Source: a virus
DNA length: 48,551 nt
Reading direction: 5' to 3' (one strand)
Virus record (IMG/VR): IMGVR_UViG_3300044960_000334
Span: 1-48,551 of that record
The stretch's first letter is position 1. Every line of letters starts with the position of its first letter. The position numbers and the translations under genes are program-made. The notes beneath the pieces were generated by a model that ran no database searches, was not told where the DNA came from, and saw nothing but the letters and a program-made list of their open reading frames with translations. Shown piece after piece: positions 1 through 8,075 of this stretch.

Positions 1-2
1 TA

Positions 3-137
3 ATTTCCTTGCCGGCGGATGCCGTTGTTCATGTTATTTTTCCGGAGTGTATTATTTACTGGAGAAACGGCTATCACCTTCTTTCGTTGACAGACAATCA
101 AGTAATCTACGTTCCGGACCTTAGTATAAATACTTGA
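3..137 (+). CDS. 3' end of an unidentified protein (cut by the window edge)
   Basis: An open frame enters from the left edge and ends at TGA 135-137, giving about 44 residues that start ISLPADAVVHV and end VPDLSINT. Its amino-acid content looks like coding sequence, with alternating hydrophobic and polar residues typical of beta strands, while the other two frames give stops or Cys-rich nonsense. The stop codon overlaps the -35 box of the promoter for the next gene. No family can be named from so short a piece. If the window were a closed circle, the RNA ligase at the right edge would run into a different frame here, so this is probably the tail of a separate gene. Confidence 0.5.
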   Translation: MSLPADAVVHVIFPECIIYWRNGYHLLSLTDNQVIYVPDLSINT

Positions 138-163
138 CAGCTCTCGACTCTGGTATATATACT
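134..163 (+). promoter_or_regulatory. Sigma70-type promoter for the first plus-strand genes
   Basis: A perfect -35 box TTGACA at 134-139 is followed after 18 bases by TATACT at 158-163; the overlapping TATATA at 156-161 would give a 16-base spacer. Transcription would begin near 170, just upstream of an AGGA ribosome binding site and the ATG at 182. This is the cleanest host-type promoter in the window and suggests that the left arm is read early by the host RNA polymerase. Confidence 0.7.
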
Positions 164-181
164 AAAAATAGGACAAACAAA

Positions 182-577
182 ATGGCATTGAAAAGACTAG
201 TACAGGTATCGGACTTCGTGTTCGTCAGCGCGAAACACGAACCAGAGATGAGGAAATCGGTTAGATTTACCCTGCGTTGGGGCGTAATAGATACTGATCC
301 CGGCGGTAAGGCATTAGTGATGGAAACTCAAGGATGCCTGGCATCCTGGTCCATGAAAGAAAAAAAATTCTTCTGGACAATGCCGTTAACCCGCGTTGGA
401 AACAGACTGAAATCCATGACTACCGTGAGTGATGACTTAAAAGAACTGGTTCTTTTAGCCTTAGAAAAATCGCGGGCCTTGGCGGAACTTCAGGCCCGCA
501 CCGAGGAATTACAGAAGAATCAAGAACTTGAAAAGAAAGAATTCGTCAATGCCGATACGATAAAACTCCTAGAGTAA
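182..577 (+). CDS. Hypothetical protein, first gene of the replication arm
   Basis: A 131-residue protein of unknown function. I chose ATG 182, which has AGGA about 9 bases upstream, over TTG 134, because 134 lies inside the -35 box of the promoter. The first 80 residues look like an alpha/beta domain (FVFVSAKHEPEMRKS, RFTLRWGVID, KALVMETQG). The last 50 residues are a charged, probably coiled-coil helix rich in Leu, Glu and Lys. The stop is one base before the ATG of the next gene (TAAC ATGG), so the two are likely co-translated. No recognisable catalytic motif is present. Confidence 0.75.
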   Translation: MALKRLVQVSDFVFVSAKHEPEMRKSVRFTLRWGVIDTDPGGKALVMETQGCLASWSMKEKKFFWTMPLTRVGNRLKSMTTVSDDLKELVLLALEKSRALAELQARTEELQKNQELEKKEFVNADTIKLLE

Positions 578-578
578 C

Positions 579-1073
579 ATGGATCAGGAAAAGGATCTAA
601 TAATCGGAGGCAAAAGTAAAAGCCCCACAAAAGTGATGGTTAAGAAATTAGCCGAACTAATATCAACTGGTGTACAACCCGAAAAGGCGGCAATCCTGTT
701 AGGCCACGATCACGCAATTTTAAAAAACCAAAAAATTCAAGAATACCTTAGGGTTTTGTTATCCGAGAATTACGTTGCCGCGGACATTCAGCGCGAAGTT
801 ATCCGGGCCGGGCGGTTTAAATTGTTTTTAAAGGCCTTACAGAATTCCATTCGCCTAAACGAAGACGGTACTGAAGAAATAAACCTTGATTTCGCAAAGT
901 TGGCCAATGAGCTTTCTAAGACCATTGGTTCCGACCCAGCAATTGGTCTAAATCAGCCACCGGCGTTAACGTTAAATGTTGATCTGACGGCAGTTAAGGA
1001 CATCTTTGAAAAGCTAGACCAAGAACCTCTACCGATTATTGACGTCGAGACAGAAAATGAGGAAGAGAAGTAG
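579..1073 (+). CDS. Helix-turn-helix-like protein, possible terminase small subunit
   Basis: A 164-residue protein. Residues about 18-60 (KVMVKKLAELISTG, then EKAAILLGHDH) look like an N-terminal helix-turn-helix of the kind found in phage terminase small subunits, followed by long helices (about 60-120) and an acidic tail ending in ENEEEK. The size and the order of DNA-binding head, helical middle and acidic tail fit a small terminase. No other small-terminase candidate was seen next to the large terminase at 32 kb. Against this, the gene sits in the early plus-strand arm, 30 kb from the large subunit and on the other strand. It could equally be a DNA-binding regulator. The function is an inference. 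Confidence 0.6.
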   Translation: MDQEKDLIIGGKSKSPTKVMVKKLAELISTGVQPEKAAILLGHDHAILKNQKIQEYLRVLLSENYVAADIQREVIRAGRFKLFLKALQNSIRLNEDGTEEINLDFAKLANELSKTIGSDPAIGLNQPPALTLNVDLTAVKDIFEKLDQEPLPIIDVETENEEEK

Positions 1074-1155
1074 TAAAAAAAATAAAGTTTTTAATTTACA
1101 AGAACAACAATAAGTATTACTGGCTTGCCTGTACCTCGGGGTGGATTGTTCGGAC

Positions 1156-1239
1156 GATACTTTTATACCCTGGTTCCTTGGGGAAGTATCCTCATTACCG
1201 CCCGAGCAATTACTAAATCGATTGAAGCTGATAATGAGG
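1156..1239 (+). promoter_or_regulatory. Structured 5' leader that can hide the ribosome binding site
   Basis: The 173-base gap before the ATG at 1247 holds two helices that compete for one base. GATACTT at 1156-1162 can pair with AAGTATC at 1184-1190, enclosing a smaller CCC/GGG hairpin. CCTCATTA at 1190-1197 is perfectly complementary to TAATGAGG at 1232-1239, and the latter contains the GAGG ribosome binding site of the gene at 1247. Forming the second helix would block translation. The arrangement resembles an attenuator, riboswitch or autoregulated leader. No known riboswitch class was recognised. Confidence 0.45.
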
Positions 1240-1246
1240 TTTAATC

Positions 1247-1435
1247 ATGGTTGATGATGAAAAGGATAAAGAGCTTTTTTTCCAACGATGTATAAATGAC
1301 CCGGCCTTAAGACCTCACCGGGATCGCCTTAAGTCAATCTTAAAATTAAACCACGATCACTTAACGATTCGTAACAAGTGGCGACTTTCCCGCGAAAAGT
1401 TAAGGAATTTACTAACTGAAAGGAATTCAGAATGA
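1247..1435 (+). CDS. Small charged protein of unknown function
   Basis: A 62-residue, mostly helical, highly charged protein (DDEKDKELFFQRC at the N-terminus; SREKLRNLLTERN at the C-terminus). It starts with ATG and has GAGG 7 bases upstream; that site can be masked by the leader hairpin at 1190-1239. Its stop overlaps the ATG of the PD-(D/E)XK nuclease gene by four bases (ATGA), so the two are translationally coupled. Small partners of this kind often assist the nuclease, but no family is recognised. Confidence 0.7.
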   Translation: MVDDEKDKELFFQRCINDPALRPHRDRLKSILKLNHDHLTIRNKWRLSREKLRNLLTERNSE

Positions 1436-2292
1436 CATTTTCTGATCTTCTGGTCCGTGTGGATCCAGAGAAAGTGATAAACGCGATTAGAAAAACTGAC
1501 GGCCCTCCACTACCAGATTATGATGAGGCCGATGCTCGGGAACTAGTTTGGGCCACGCTGGAAAAGTATTTACTCCGGGATTACGAGGAATTCGAAATTA
1601 CGGGTGTTGAAGATGCCTGTCAAATGCTGGGCCAACCCGGATTGCGGGCAATTTTTGACTTAACGGGCCGCATGCGGGGGAATCACGCAAGATTTCGAGA
1701 CTACAAAAATCAGGTGTTTATCCTTGACTGGAAAACATCCCGTCGAGACTTAGACAAGACTTGGGTTGAGGGTTATATCGACTCTTGGCAATGGCGTATA
1801 TATGCTTACCTGTCTGGGGCCAAGTTGTTTTTTTACCGAGGTTTACGCCGCCCACAAAAAGTTGGGGGCTTTCCGGAATTTCGAGAAATTATAATTGAGG
1901 TTCCCGATTCTGTTTTTAGCGAGGTATCGAGCCTTGTGGAACAAGTGAGCCAGCAAATTAATTCCTTACTCTCCAATCCCGGCCCTTGGCCCCGCGTCAT
2001 GAGGCCGAACCTGTGTAAGCCTTACGGCAAGCCGTGCTTTGCTTACGATGATTGCCGGGGCGGGACGATACCGGAGCAATTAATAAAAACCCCGACGCTC
2101 TCTTATACGAGAATTCAGCAATTTATGGAGTGTAATGAAAAGTTCAGAAGAATAATTTTATCTCGTATGAACGAAGAAGAAGATCCAGAAACATCGGAAG
2201 CTACGATATTCGGGAACGCGGTCCATCGTGGACTCGCAGCGGCATATAGTCAAGTCTTCGGGCTTGACTTCTTATCAGAGGAAGGACAATAA
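1432..2292 (+). CDS. PD-(D/E)XK (RecB/Cas4-like) nuclease with motifs in unusual order
   Basis: A 286-residue protein carrying the signatures of the RecB/Cas4 nuclease family: an acidic helix ELVWATLEKYLL (about 37-48), FDLTGRMRG, the catalytic strand FILDWKTS (about 96-103) with the D...(E/D)xK pattern, and the QxxxY helix WQWRIYAYL (about 119-127). A cluster of cysteines follows (CKPYGKPC...DDC, about 189-202) that could bind an Fe-S centre. The segment LSYTRIQQFMECNEKF...GNAVHRGL (about 220-265), normally the N-terminal helix pair of this fold, here lies after the catalytic core. The protein is therefore either circularly permuted or the first domain plus a truncated second one. It probably processes DNA ends with the ATPase and SSB-like genes downstream. 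Confidence 0.8.
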   Translation: MTFSDLLVRVDPEKVINAIRKTDGPPLPDYDEADARELVWATLEKYLLRDYEEFEITGVEDACQMLGQPGLRAIFDLTGRMRGNHARFRDYKNQVFILDWKTSRRDLDKTWVEGYIDSWQWRIYAYLSGAKLFFYRGLRRPQKVGGFPEFREIIIEVPDSVFSEVSSLVEQVSQQINSLLSNPGPWPRVMRPNLCKPYGKPCFAYDDCRGGTIPEQLIKTPTLSYTRIQQFMECNEKFRRIILSRMNEEEDPETSEATIFGNAVHRGLAAAYSQVFGLDFLSEEGQ

Positions 2293-2311
2293 TTAAAAGA
2301 GAGAGCAAAAC

Positions 2312-3298
2312 ATGAATACAGTAACACCTAAACCGGTCGTAAAAAACCAAAGTGTTGAAAACCGAGTAAAAGAAACAAAAGAAAAGCTAGTATCAAGACC
2401 CAGTACTATTACTCCCCCGCGTAAGAAGGCCTTTACGCTAAACGAACCAGAAGTTGATTACGCCAAACTTTTATTTTTCGGCCCAACGGGTTCTGGAAAG
2501 ACATATACATTTGGCCAACTGGCGGCCCTAGGTTACAAGGTAGCAATCATGACCACAGACATCGGGGACACGGGCCACTTAACCATTAAGGCCTACCTGA
2601 AGTCCATCGGAAAGTCGGAGCTTCTTAAAAATGTCTTAATCATCCCCCTGGAAGACTATAAAGAAGTAACCACGTTTCTGAAAGCTCCCGAAAAAGTTGT
2701 CGAGGGTATTTATGAATTTGATCCTGACTTTCTAGGGTGGGATGGATTCCATGGGTTTCAGCAGGTTCATTTGTCGGAGTACGTAGGAGAAATGACGGGA
2801 GCCCGTGATAAGGATCGCGGGGACTTTCGCGAGTCCGGCCTGGTCCTGGAAATGCAAGACTGGGGCGCGATTAGAAATGCTACCATTCGAGTCACAAACG
2901 ACTATTTCCGTCTTCACAATCGTTTAACCGGAAAGCGTTGGCACAAAATCATGACTTGTGCCGAACAACTTACTCAGAAACAGATGGCCGACAGGCTTGG
3001 AAATGCCATTGTTGTGGAGGCTCACAGGCCGGCATTACAAGGTATGGGCGGACAAATGCTCCTCGGGGGTTTTGACCTTATCCTGAAGACTAAGGTTAAG
3101 GTAACGAAGGCTGATGATGGTGCACAACGGGAGTACTTATATATCGCTGAAGGCTCCGAGAACCTGATCGCGAAAAAACGGGGGATTAATATTCCGCCCC
3201 AAATTCCAGCGGACATGAGTTACGTCTGGGCAAAGGTCCAAGAAATTCTTTCTCCCGAGGAAAAGATAATTTCCGAAGAAGACCTTGACCAGGAATGA
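2312..3298 (+). CDS. AAA_24 / Sak4-like recombination ATPase
   Basis: A 328-residue RecA-fold ATPase. The Walker A motif GPTGSGKT is at residues 57-64 after the strand KLLFFG; a second acidic strand YEFDPDFLGWDGF (about 137) is the likely Walker B. The family (AAA_24, 'phage nucleotide-binding protein', including Sak4-type single-strand annealing proteins) is common in phage recombination modules, and here it sits directly between a PD-(D/E)XK nuclease and an SSB-like protein, the classic nuclease-recombinase-SSB trio. The first 45 residues are a charged, Pro-rich linker. The start ATG 2312 has an AAAGAGAG site upstream. Annealing or strand-exchange activity is inferred from family and context. 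Confidence 0.8.
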   Translation: MNTVTPKPVVKNQSVENRVKETKEKLVSRPSTITPPRKKAFTLNEPEVDYAKLLFFGPTGSGKTYTFGQLAALGYKVAIMTTDIGDTGHLTIKAYLKSIGKSELLKNVLIIPLEDYKEVTTFLKAPEKVVEGIYEFDPDFLGWDGFHGFQQVHLSEYVGEMTGARDKDRGDFRESGLVLEMQDWGAIRNATIRVTNDYFRLHNRLTGKRWHKIMTCAEQLTQKQMADRLGNAIVVEAHRPALQGMGGQMLLGGFDLILKTKVKVTKADDGAQREYLYIAEGSENLIAKKRGINIPPQIPADMSYVWAKVQEILSPEEKIISEEDLDQE

Positions 3299-3328
3299 CT
3301 TGATGTGTTATATTGGTTTTGAGAAAAC

Positions 3329-3348
3329 GAGGAAGACGGTTTCCTCGC
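3329..3348 (+). terminator. Short hairpin between the ATPase and SSB genes
   Basis: CGAGGAA and TTCCTCG form a 7-bp perfect stem with a 6-base loop in the 99-base gap after the AAA_24 gene. The following T tract is weak (CATTTCTT), so it could be a partial terminator or an mRNA-stability hairpin. Confidence 0.4.
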
Positions 3349-3397
3349 ATTTCTTAGATTAAAAAAAAAAAACTAAAAACGGAGAGACAAAAATTAA

Positions 3398-4045
3398 ATG
3401 TTTGCAAAAGCAAGTGTTAGAAAGAAACCCACGGTAGCATGTATTGGATACGTTTCCGACATTGGTGAAGCCAAACCGACTCGTGTAAATGAATACGGAT
3501 TCAATTACATCATGATTCCTATTCAGTTGGCGGGCTACGGGGCCTCTTTGCCGATTAAAGTTAATTTCATGTTCCGTCCCGAGTGGCTTCAGCCCGGTTT
3601 TGATCCGGAGAGTCTCCACGAGCTGGAACACGGATCAACTCTATACTCTCAGTACTCCCGACACATTAATCAGGCCGGCGGGGGCATTTCCACACTGTTC
3701 GGTCTGGTTGGGGCCGATGACGAGAAATTTAATCAACTCGCTGAGGCCTTACAGGAAGTGGCACCTGAGGCGGAGTCTGATCCGGAAATCGTTGCTAATG
3801 TTCTTCGGGAAAAACTGGTTGACGAGGAACTCGGAAAACTGGTTGGATACGTTCTCTCACAGCAAAAGGAGAAGTCCGTCGATCCCGAAACGGGAAAGGT
3901 GACCTATCTCCTGACTCCCTACTACCAAGTCGATTCCTTTTTTGTCCCGGATGAAAAGGGCCGCGCCCGACAAATTCGCCGGGCCGAAAAGACAACTGAT
4001 GGATCTTTTCGGGTTTACTTTGCGGAAGAAGATGTTCCGTTTTAG
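3398..4045 (+). CDS. ssb: Single-stranded DNA-binding protein-like
   Basis: A 215-residue protein that ends in EEDVPF, the acidic tip with terminal Pro-Phe used by bacterial and phage SSBs to recruit partner enzymes. Several beta-rich stretches (PTVACIGYVSDIG, NYIMIPIQLAGYG, LPIKVNFMF) at residues 10-65 fit an OB-fold, with a helical insertion at about 110-145 and a final strand (RVYFAE) before the tail. It lies directly after the Sak4-like ATPase and before uracil-DNA glycosylase and DNA polymerase. The core sequence is not a close match to E. coli SSB, so the call rests on the tail, fold pattern and context. The ribosome binding site is CGGAGAGAC, a sequence that also appears at 34.7 kb. 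Confidence 0.65.
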   Translation: MFAKASVRKKPTVACIGYVSDIGEAKPTRVNEYGFNYIMIPIQLAGYGASLPIKVNFMFRPEWLQPGFDPESLHELEHGSTLYSQYSRHINQAGGGISTLFGLVGADDEKFNQLAEALQEVAPEAESDPEIVANVLREKLVDEELGKLVGYVLSQQKEKSVDPETGKVTYLLTPYYQVDSFFVPDEKGRARQIRRAEKTTDGSFRVYFAEEDVPF

Positions 4046-4090
4046 TGCCTAGTCTGTTGTTCCTTTCCTTTCTTTTACTTACAGCCGTTT

Positions 4091-4119
4091 GCCGAGGCTT
4101 TGTATCGGCTTTTTTTTTA
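4091..4119 (+). terminator. Rho-independent terminator after the ssb-like gene
   Basis: GCCGA at 4091-4095 and TCGGC at 4105-4109 form a stem with a 9-base loop, followed by an uninterrupted run of Ts. It ends just before the ATG at 4122 of the glycosylase gene, so it separates the recombination operon from the DNA synthesis operon. Confidence 0.65.
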
Positions 4120-4121
4120 TT

Positions 4122-4904
4122 ATGAAACCCGATCCTGTTAAGTTAAAAAAACAAAAACCGATTTGTTTCGCACAGGCTCCGGTCCAAATTGGGGTGGCCA
4201 AGAAGCCGGATTATTGCTTAAATTCTTGCTGGCGCGGTAATACGTGCTCTGGTTTTGTTCCGGATACCGTTCCGGAATCCCCGCGTGTGGGGATTTTATT
4301 ACCAAAGCCCACCAAGGAATCGGCCCTGGAAAGTAAGGCCCTTGCCGGCGGACTTGGGGATTTCTTTTGGTATAAAATCGCCGACCCGGCGGGACTTAAG
4401 GAGCGGGACGTTTTAATTTCTCATGTTCTTCGTTGTTACTCTTCTGATTTTCCCGTAGGAGAGGAAGCGAAGAAGGCCAAGCGGGCTTGTCGATACTGGG
4501 ATGATTACTTTAGGGATTATCGTGGTTATCCGGCCACTGGTAGGGGTTTATGTACCTGGGAGCCTAATTTATTTATCCCAACCTTCGAGCCGTTGGATTG
4601 TATTAAAACTGGAGCTATGCTTGCACTGGCGGTAGAGGATTTTCGGAAGGCTGTGCGATTTTCGGATCGAGGTTTTAGGCCGTTATTACTTTTAGGACAA
4701 GAGGCCCTGAAGTTAATGGCTCCTTGGTTGCCTGGGGGCGTTAAACGTTGGCGGGGGCATTACTGGGTGGGTGAGTATCGTTGGTACGTGGAGGATCAAG
4801 AACAGCAGGTGCCGACATACAAAAAACTAACAACTCGGATAAAAAAATTAAAGGCCGTTCCGCTCAATAAGAACGTAAAACAATTAACTCTTTTCGGAGA
4901 ATGA
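4122..4904 (+). CDS. Uracil-DNA glycosylase-like protein, Fe-S family 4 type
   Basis: A 260-residue protein with the outline of family 4 uracil-DNA glycosylases: an early cysteine pair (CLNSC), a strand PRVGILLPKPTKES corresponding to the substrate-binding loop, ERDVLISHVLRCYS and KKAKRACRYW supplying two further cysteines for a 4Fe-4S cluster, then PLLLLGQEALKLM and KRWRGHYW matching the lG..A...RG region. It would remove uracil or act as a processivity factor for the polymerase. The canonical GExPG-type loop is not intact, so activity may differ. ATG 4122 is preferred to TTG 4089, which lies in the terminator. The stop (TGA) abuts the polymerase ATG, with GGAGA inside this gene serving as its ribosome binding site. 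Confidence 0.7.
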   Translation: MKPDPVKLKKQKPICFAQAPVQIGVAKKPDYCLNSCWRGNTCSGFVPDTVPESPRVGILLPKPTKESALESKALAGGLGDFFWYKIADPAGLKERDVLISHVLRCYSSDFPVGEEAKKAKRACRYWDDYFRDYRGYPATGRGLCTWEPNLFIPTFEPLDCIKTGAMLALAVEDFRKAVRFSDRGFRPLLLLGQEALKLMAPWLPGGVKRWRGHYWVGEYRWYVEDQEQQVPTYKKLTTRIKKLKAVPLNKNVKQLTLFGE

Positions 4905-6968
4905 ATGAAAAAGCACATTGCTACGCCGGATGAAATAATAGCACAACAGGATTACATTGCCCTACCGCCGGGCATAAAAAAGGAAGACTTTGTTTTTTAT
5001 CCACCAATAGAATTTACAGAATCCGCATTAGAAAAAATCCTTACACCAACTCGTGAGAAAAAAGAACTCCGGGGGATTGATTTAGAATTTACGGAAAACT
5101 TAAAACCGACGATTGTTTCCGTGACTACGGAAGACTTAATCGTAACAGTCCCTTGGTCGCAGCGCGTTGCCGAGTTACTGAGGGGTGCTGTTGAGAAACG
5201 ATGTTTTTCCTGGGTTGCACACTCGGGAGTTAGTGCCGACAAGCCCGTGATTGATAAGGCCTGCGGGATTAACATGAGTCTGGAAGACCTCGAAGATTCG
5301 ATGTTAACACACTATCTAAACAATCAGCACTTAACTAAGGCCCCGGCCAAGGAAGAATCTGATGATGCCGGAGCCCTAGGATTTATGGACCTTTGGACGG
5401 CGGCTTCATTAGTGGTAGATGTTCCAAATTGGAAACAGTGTCGAGGACGAGTTTGTTACGGTCCTTGCCCAACACATAAACCCTTGGAGTATTGTGGTCT
5501 TGACTCCTGGGCGGGGCTTAAAGTCTATTTGTCCAACATAAAAGATTTTAAGGAAAAGAAAATTAATTACAATCTTTACCGAGAATTACTTGAACTCACA
5601 CACGTTTGTTATTTAATGGAACAAAACGGAGTGTGCGTAAATGTTGAATACGTAAAGAATTTCGAAAAAGAGTCCGAGGCCCGGAAGGCCGCGTTATTCC
5701 CGGATAATAAACCTTTTAATCCCCGTAGTCCTCAGGCTGTTATTGATTGGTTTAAGGAACAAAAATTTAAACTACGAAAAAATGATAAGAAAACCGTTCG
5801 GGAGGCACTGGAGTCCTTGGTGAAAAAAGAAGGATACACTCTAGAAGAATTAGACGAGGCCGAAAATCTCTCACCAATTTTAGATGCGCTTTATAAGCTC
5901 GATGTTTATAAGACAGAGGGAAAAGGATTAGATCCTTGGTTCGGGGAAAAATATTTACAAGGACGATTCATCCACCCCCGCTTTATTACCGTCGGAACTT
6001 CTACTGGACGATTAGCTTCTTCATCGCCTAATTGTCAAAATATCCCGGCGCGTGGGTTTGGAGATTTCGTGCGCCGAGCAATTATTCCACGAGATTCAGA
6101 CTTGATTATCCTAAAGGCCGACAAGAAACAACTTGAACTTCGAATGTGTCTATATTTGGCTGGCGTGGACGTAAGTAAAATCTCCGATGATGCCTTCTCT
6201 TGGTTAGTAGAACAGTCTGGGGATTTATTTTTTAAGGCCGCGGAGTTTTATGACAAGGCTAAGTATGAAAGGGACCCTAAAAAGGCGGCCCGTGATATTG
6301 CGAAGCGCGTTTCTCACGCCTCAGACTACCTGGAGGGGTTTAAGCTGTTTGATTACGAAGAACTGGGAACGCGTCGCATTAAGACTCTAATTGATGCCGG
6401 CGCGTTAGTAGTTTATTCGAAGAAATTTAAACCGGAACTTAAAAAAGATTGGACCTTTTACGGTAAAGTAGTTGGTTTCACGGGAGTTAATCTAGCCCAG
6501 TCTTTGTTTAACGATACATCTTTTGAATCAAGGAAAAAAGCACTTTGGATTCAAGAACAGATTTATTTTCAACGCTTCGGTGTCATACGAGATTGGCATC
6601 GCCGATTGACTGAAGAGATAGAATCCAAAGGGGCGATTAATACGCCTACAGGGCGATATGTGCGCCTATATGGTTCTCCGGAGGACCAAGCAAAGGCCGG
6701 GGCCGCGGTCTTGGGTCAGGGTGTTTCTGCGGATCATATGCAGGCCGTCATGTTACGCTACTGGCGGGAACATCGTGCGGTTCCGTTACTTCAGGTTCAC
6801 GACGAATTAGTATTTGAGCGTCCCCGCGGGTATAGTAAACAACAACATATTGCCTTCTTGCGTCTAATGACGGAAGAAACATGGCGCTTGCCGGGATTCC
6901 GGGCTCCGATTGACATGAAAATCGGAGAAAACTGGAAAGACTTGGTTCCTCTTGACGAAGAGGACTAA
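4905..6968 (+). CDS. polA: Family A DNA polymerase with 3'-5' exonuclease domain
   Basis: A 687-residue replicative polymerase. The exonuclease domain has DLEFTE (D59, E61) and YCGLD (about 196-200). Polymerase motifs follow: TSTGRLASSSPNCQNIP (365-381), motif A ADKKQLELR with D406, motif B RDIAKRVSHASDYLEG (463-478) and motif C QVHDELVFE (H632, D633). In motif B, Arg463, Lys467 and Tyr475 match E. coli R754, K758 and Y766, but His471 replaces the Phe762 equivalent and YLEG replaces YG. All catalytic residues are present, so it should copy the phage genome. No 5'-3' nuclease domain is attached. The ATG follows the glycosylase stop directly, with GGAGA at 4894. Confidence 0.95.
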   Translation: MKKHIATPDEIIAQQDYIALPPGIKKEDFVFYPPIEFTESALEKILTPTREKKELRGIDLEFTENLKPTIVSVTTEDLIVTVPWSQRVAELLRGAVEKRCFSWVAHSGVSADKPVIDKACGINMSLEDLEDSMLTHYLNNQHLTKAPAKEESDDAGALGFMDLWTAASLVVDVPNWKQCRGRVCYGPCPTHKPLEYCGLDSWAGLKVYLSNIKDFKEKKINYNLYRELLELTHVCYLMEQNGVCVNVEYVKNFEKESEARKAALFPDNKPFNPRSPQAVIDWFKEQKFKLRKNDKKTVREALESLVKKEGYTLEELDEAENLSPILDALYKLDVYKTEGKGLDPWFGEKYLQGRFIHPRFITVGTSTGRLASSSPNCQNIPARGFGDFVRRAIIPRDSDLIILKADKKQLELRMCLYLAGVDVSKISDDAFSWLVEQSGDLFFKAAEFYDKAKYERDPKKAARDIAKRVSHASDYLEGFKLFDYEELGTRRIKTLIDAGALVVYSKKFKPELKKDWTFYGKVVGFTGVNLAQSLFNDTSFESRKKALWIQEQIYFQRFGVIRDWHRRLTEEIESKGAINTPTGRYVRLYGSPEDQAKAGAAVLGQGVSADHMQAVMLRYWREHRAVPLLQVHDELVFERPRGYSKQQHIAFLRLMTEETWRLPGFRAPIDMKIGENWKDLVPLDEED

Positions 6969-6991
6969 ACCTTGATACGATAAAAACAGAC

Positions 6992-7314
6992 AGGAGAAGA
7001 CTGGATGAATGCGTAGAAAAAATGAAACTTTTGGAAAGCGAGAAATTGCGATTGCGATAAATAATGCCTTTCAAATGGCCCTGCGTCCAAGTTCTGGACG
7101 CGAAGTGACTGAGGAGCGGCTACGAAGGCTAAGAAATTATGCACAGGCCTTGTTGGAGCCGCTGGGAGCGGAAATAGAGGAAGAATATATTACCCCTGAA
7201 GAAGGTGTGGTTATCGCCCTGGCTGGCGCGCTGTTTGTTCACCAGCGATATGTGAGTTGCACAGAAAAAATTCCGGCAGTAAAAATTTCACGAGAACTTC
7301 TGGAGAAAAGATGA
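6992..7314 (+). CDS. Hypothetical protein
   Basis: The coding part runs from ATG 7009 (101 residues); the feature includes its ribosome binding site AGGAGAAG at 6992-6999. The protein is basic at the N-terminus and contains two amphipathic helices (NKRE-IAIAINNAFQM and VTEERLRRLRNYAQALL). The upstream sequence GATAAAAACAGACAGGAG resembles the element found before most minus-strand blocks. The stop codon overlaps the ATG of the phosphoesterase gene (ATGA), so the two are coupled. No family is recognised. Confidence 0.65.
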
Positions 7315-8051
7315 AACTAGTTTGGTTGGGGGACCAACACGTCCCGGATCATGACGTAAAAACAAATGCCGCAGTTTTTCGATACCTCAAAGAGGAGAGG
7401 CCGGATTACGTTATTCTCGGCGGCGACATGTTGGATTTTAGCTGTATCTCAAGTCACAACCGGGATAACTTGCGGCGCATAGAAAGCCGCCGGCTACAAA
7501 AAGAATTCGATGCCGGCAATAAGTACTTGGATGCCCTACAACGGGCAGTTGGTAATATTCCGATTGTGTATTTAGAGGGAAATCATGAATTTCGTGTAGA
7601 AAGGTACATTGATGTTAATCCTCAACTAGAGGGGTTGTTTACAGTTCCGGAAAAACTTAAATTAAAGGAACGTGGGATAAATTGGATTAAATCCTGGTCT
7701 GAAACCAAGCCGTTTAGGGTGGGAAAGGCGTTGTTTTTGCACGGTCTGTATCACAGCAAGAATCACGCAAATCTGATGGTCCAAAATTTTGGGTCTAACA
7801 TTTTTTACGGTCACACACACGATACCGACTGTGCCTCACTGATAACCATGGGCGACAGCACCACAAAAATCGCCCAAGCCTTGGGATGCCTGTGTAATTA
7901 TAGACAATACTATCTAAAAGGTCGCCCCACACGTTGGCAGCAAGCATTTGGGGTGTTCTGGTTTCGTAAAGACGGGTATTTTAATCATTCTGTGGTAAGA
8001 ATATTTGAACATCGTTTCGTAGCCCCGAGCGGGGTGTTGTATCGGTTCTAA
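7311..8051 (+). CDS. Metallophosphoesterase
   Basis: A 246-residue calcineurin-like phosphoesterase with all five signature blocks in order: GDQH (7-10), GGDMLD (37-42), GNHE (90-93), HGLYH (144-148) and GHTH (167-170). These bind two metal ions and hydrolyse phosphomono- or diesters. The N-terminal strand KLVWLGD begins the fold, so ATG 7311, with GGAGAAAAG just upstream and overlapping the previous stop, is preferred over an upstream TTG. Between polymerase and nucleotide-pool genes it may act on nucleic acid ends or cyclic nucleotides; the substrate cannot be told from sequence. Confidence 0.9.
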   Translation: MKLVWLGDQHVPDHDVKTNAAVFRYLKEERPDYVILGGDMLDFSCISSHNRDNLRRIESRRLQKEFDAGNKYLDALQRAVGNIPIVYLEGNHEFRVERYIDVNPQLEGLFTVPEKLKLKERGINWIKSWSETKPFRVGKALFLHGLYHSKNHANLMVQNFGSNIFYGHTHDTDCASLITMGDSTTKIAQALGCLCNYRQYYLKGRPTRWQQAFGVFWFRKDGYFNHSVVRIFEHRFVAPSGVLYRF

Positions 8052-8075
8052 GTTTATCGTGGAGTTATCACTTAA

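Noticed and set aside
1155-1246. Known riboswitch in the leader at 1.1 kb
   Set aside because: Helices are present but no conserved core of a known class was recognised; kept only as an unknown structured leader.
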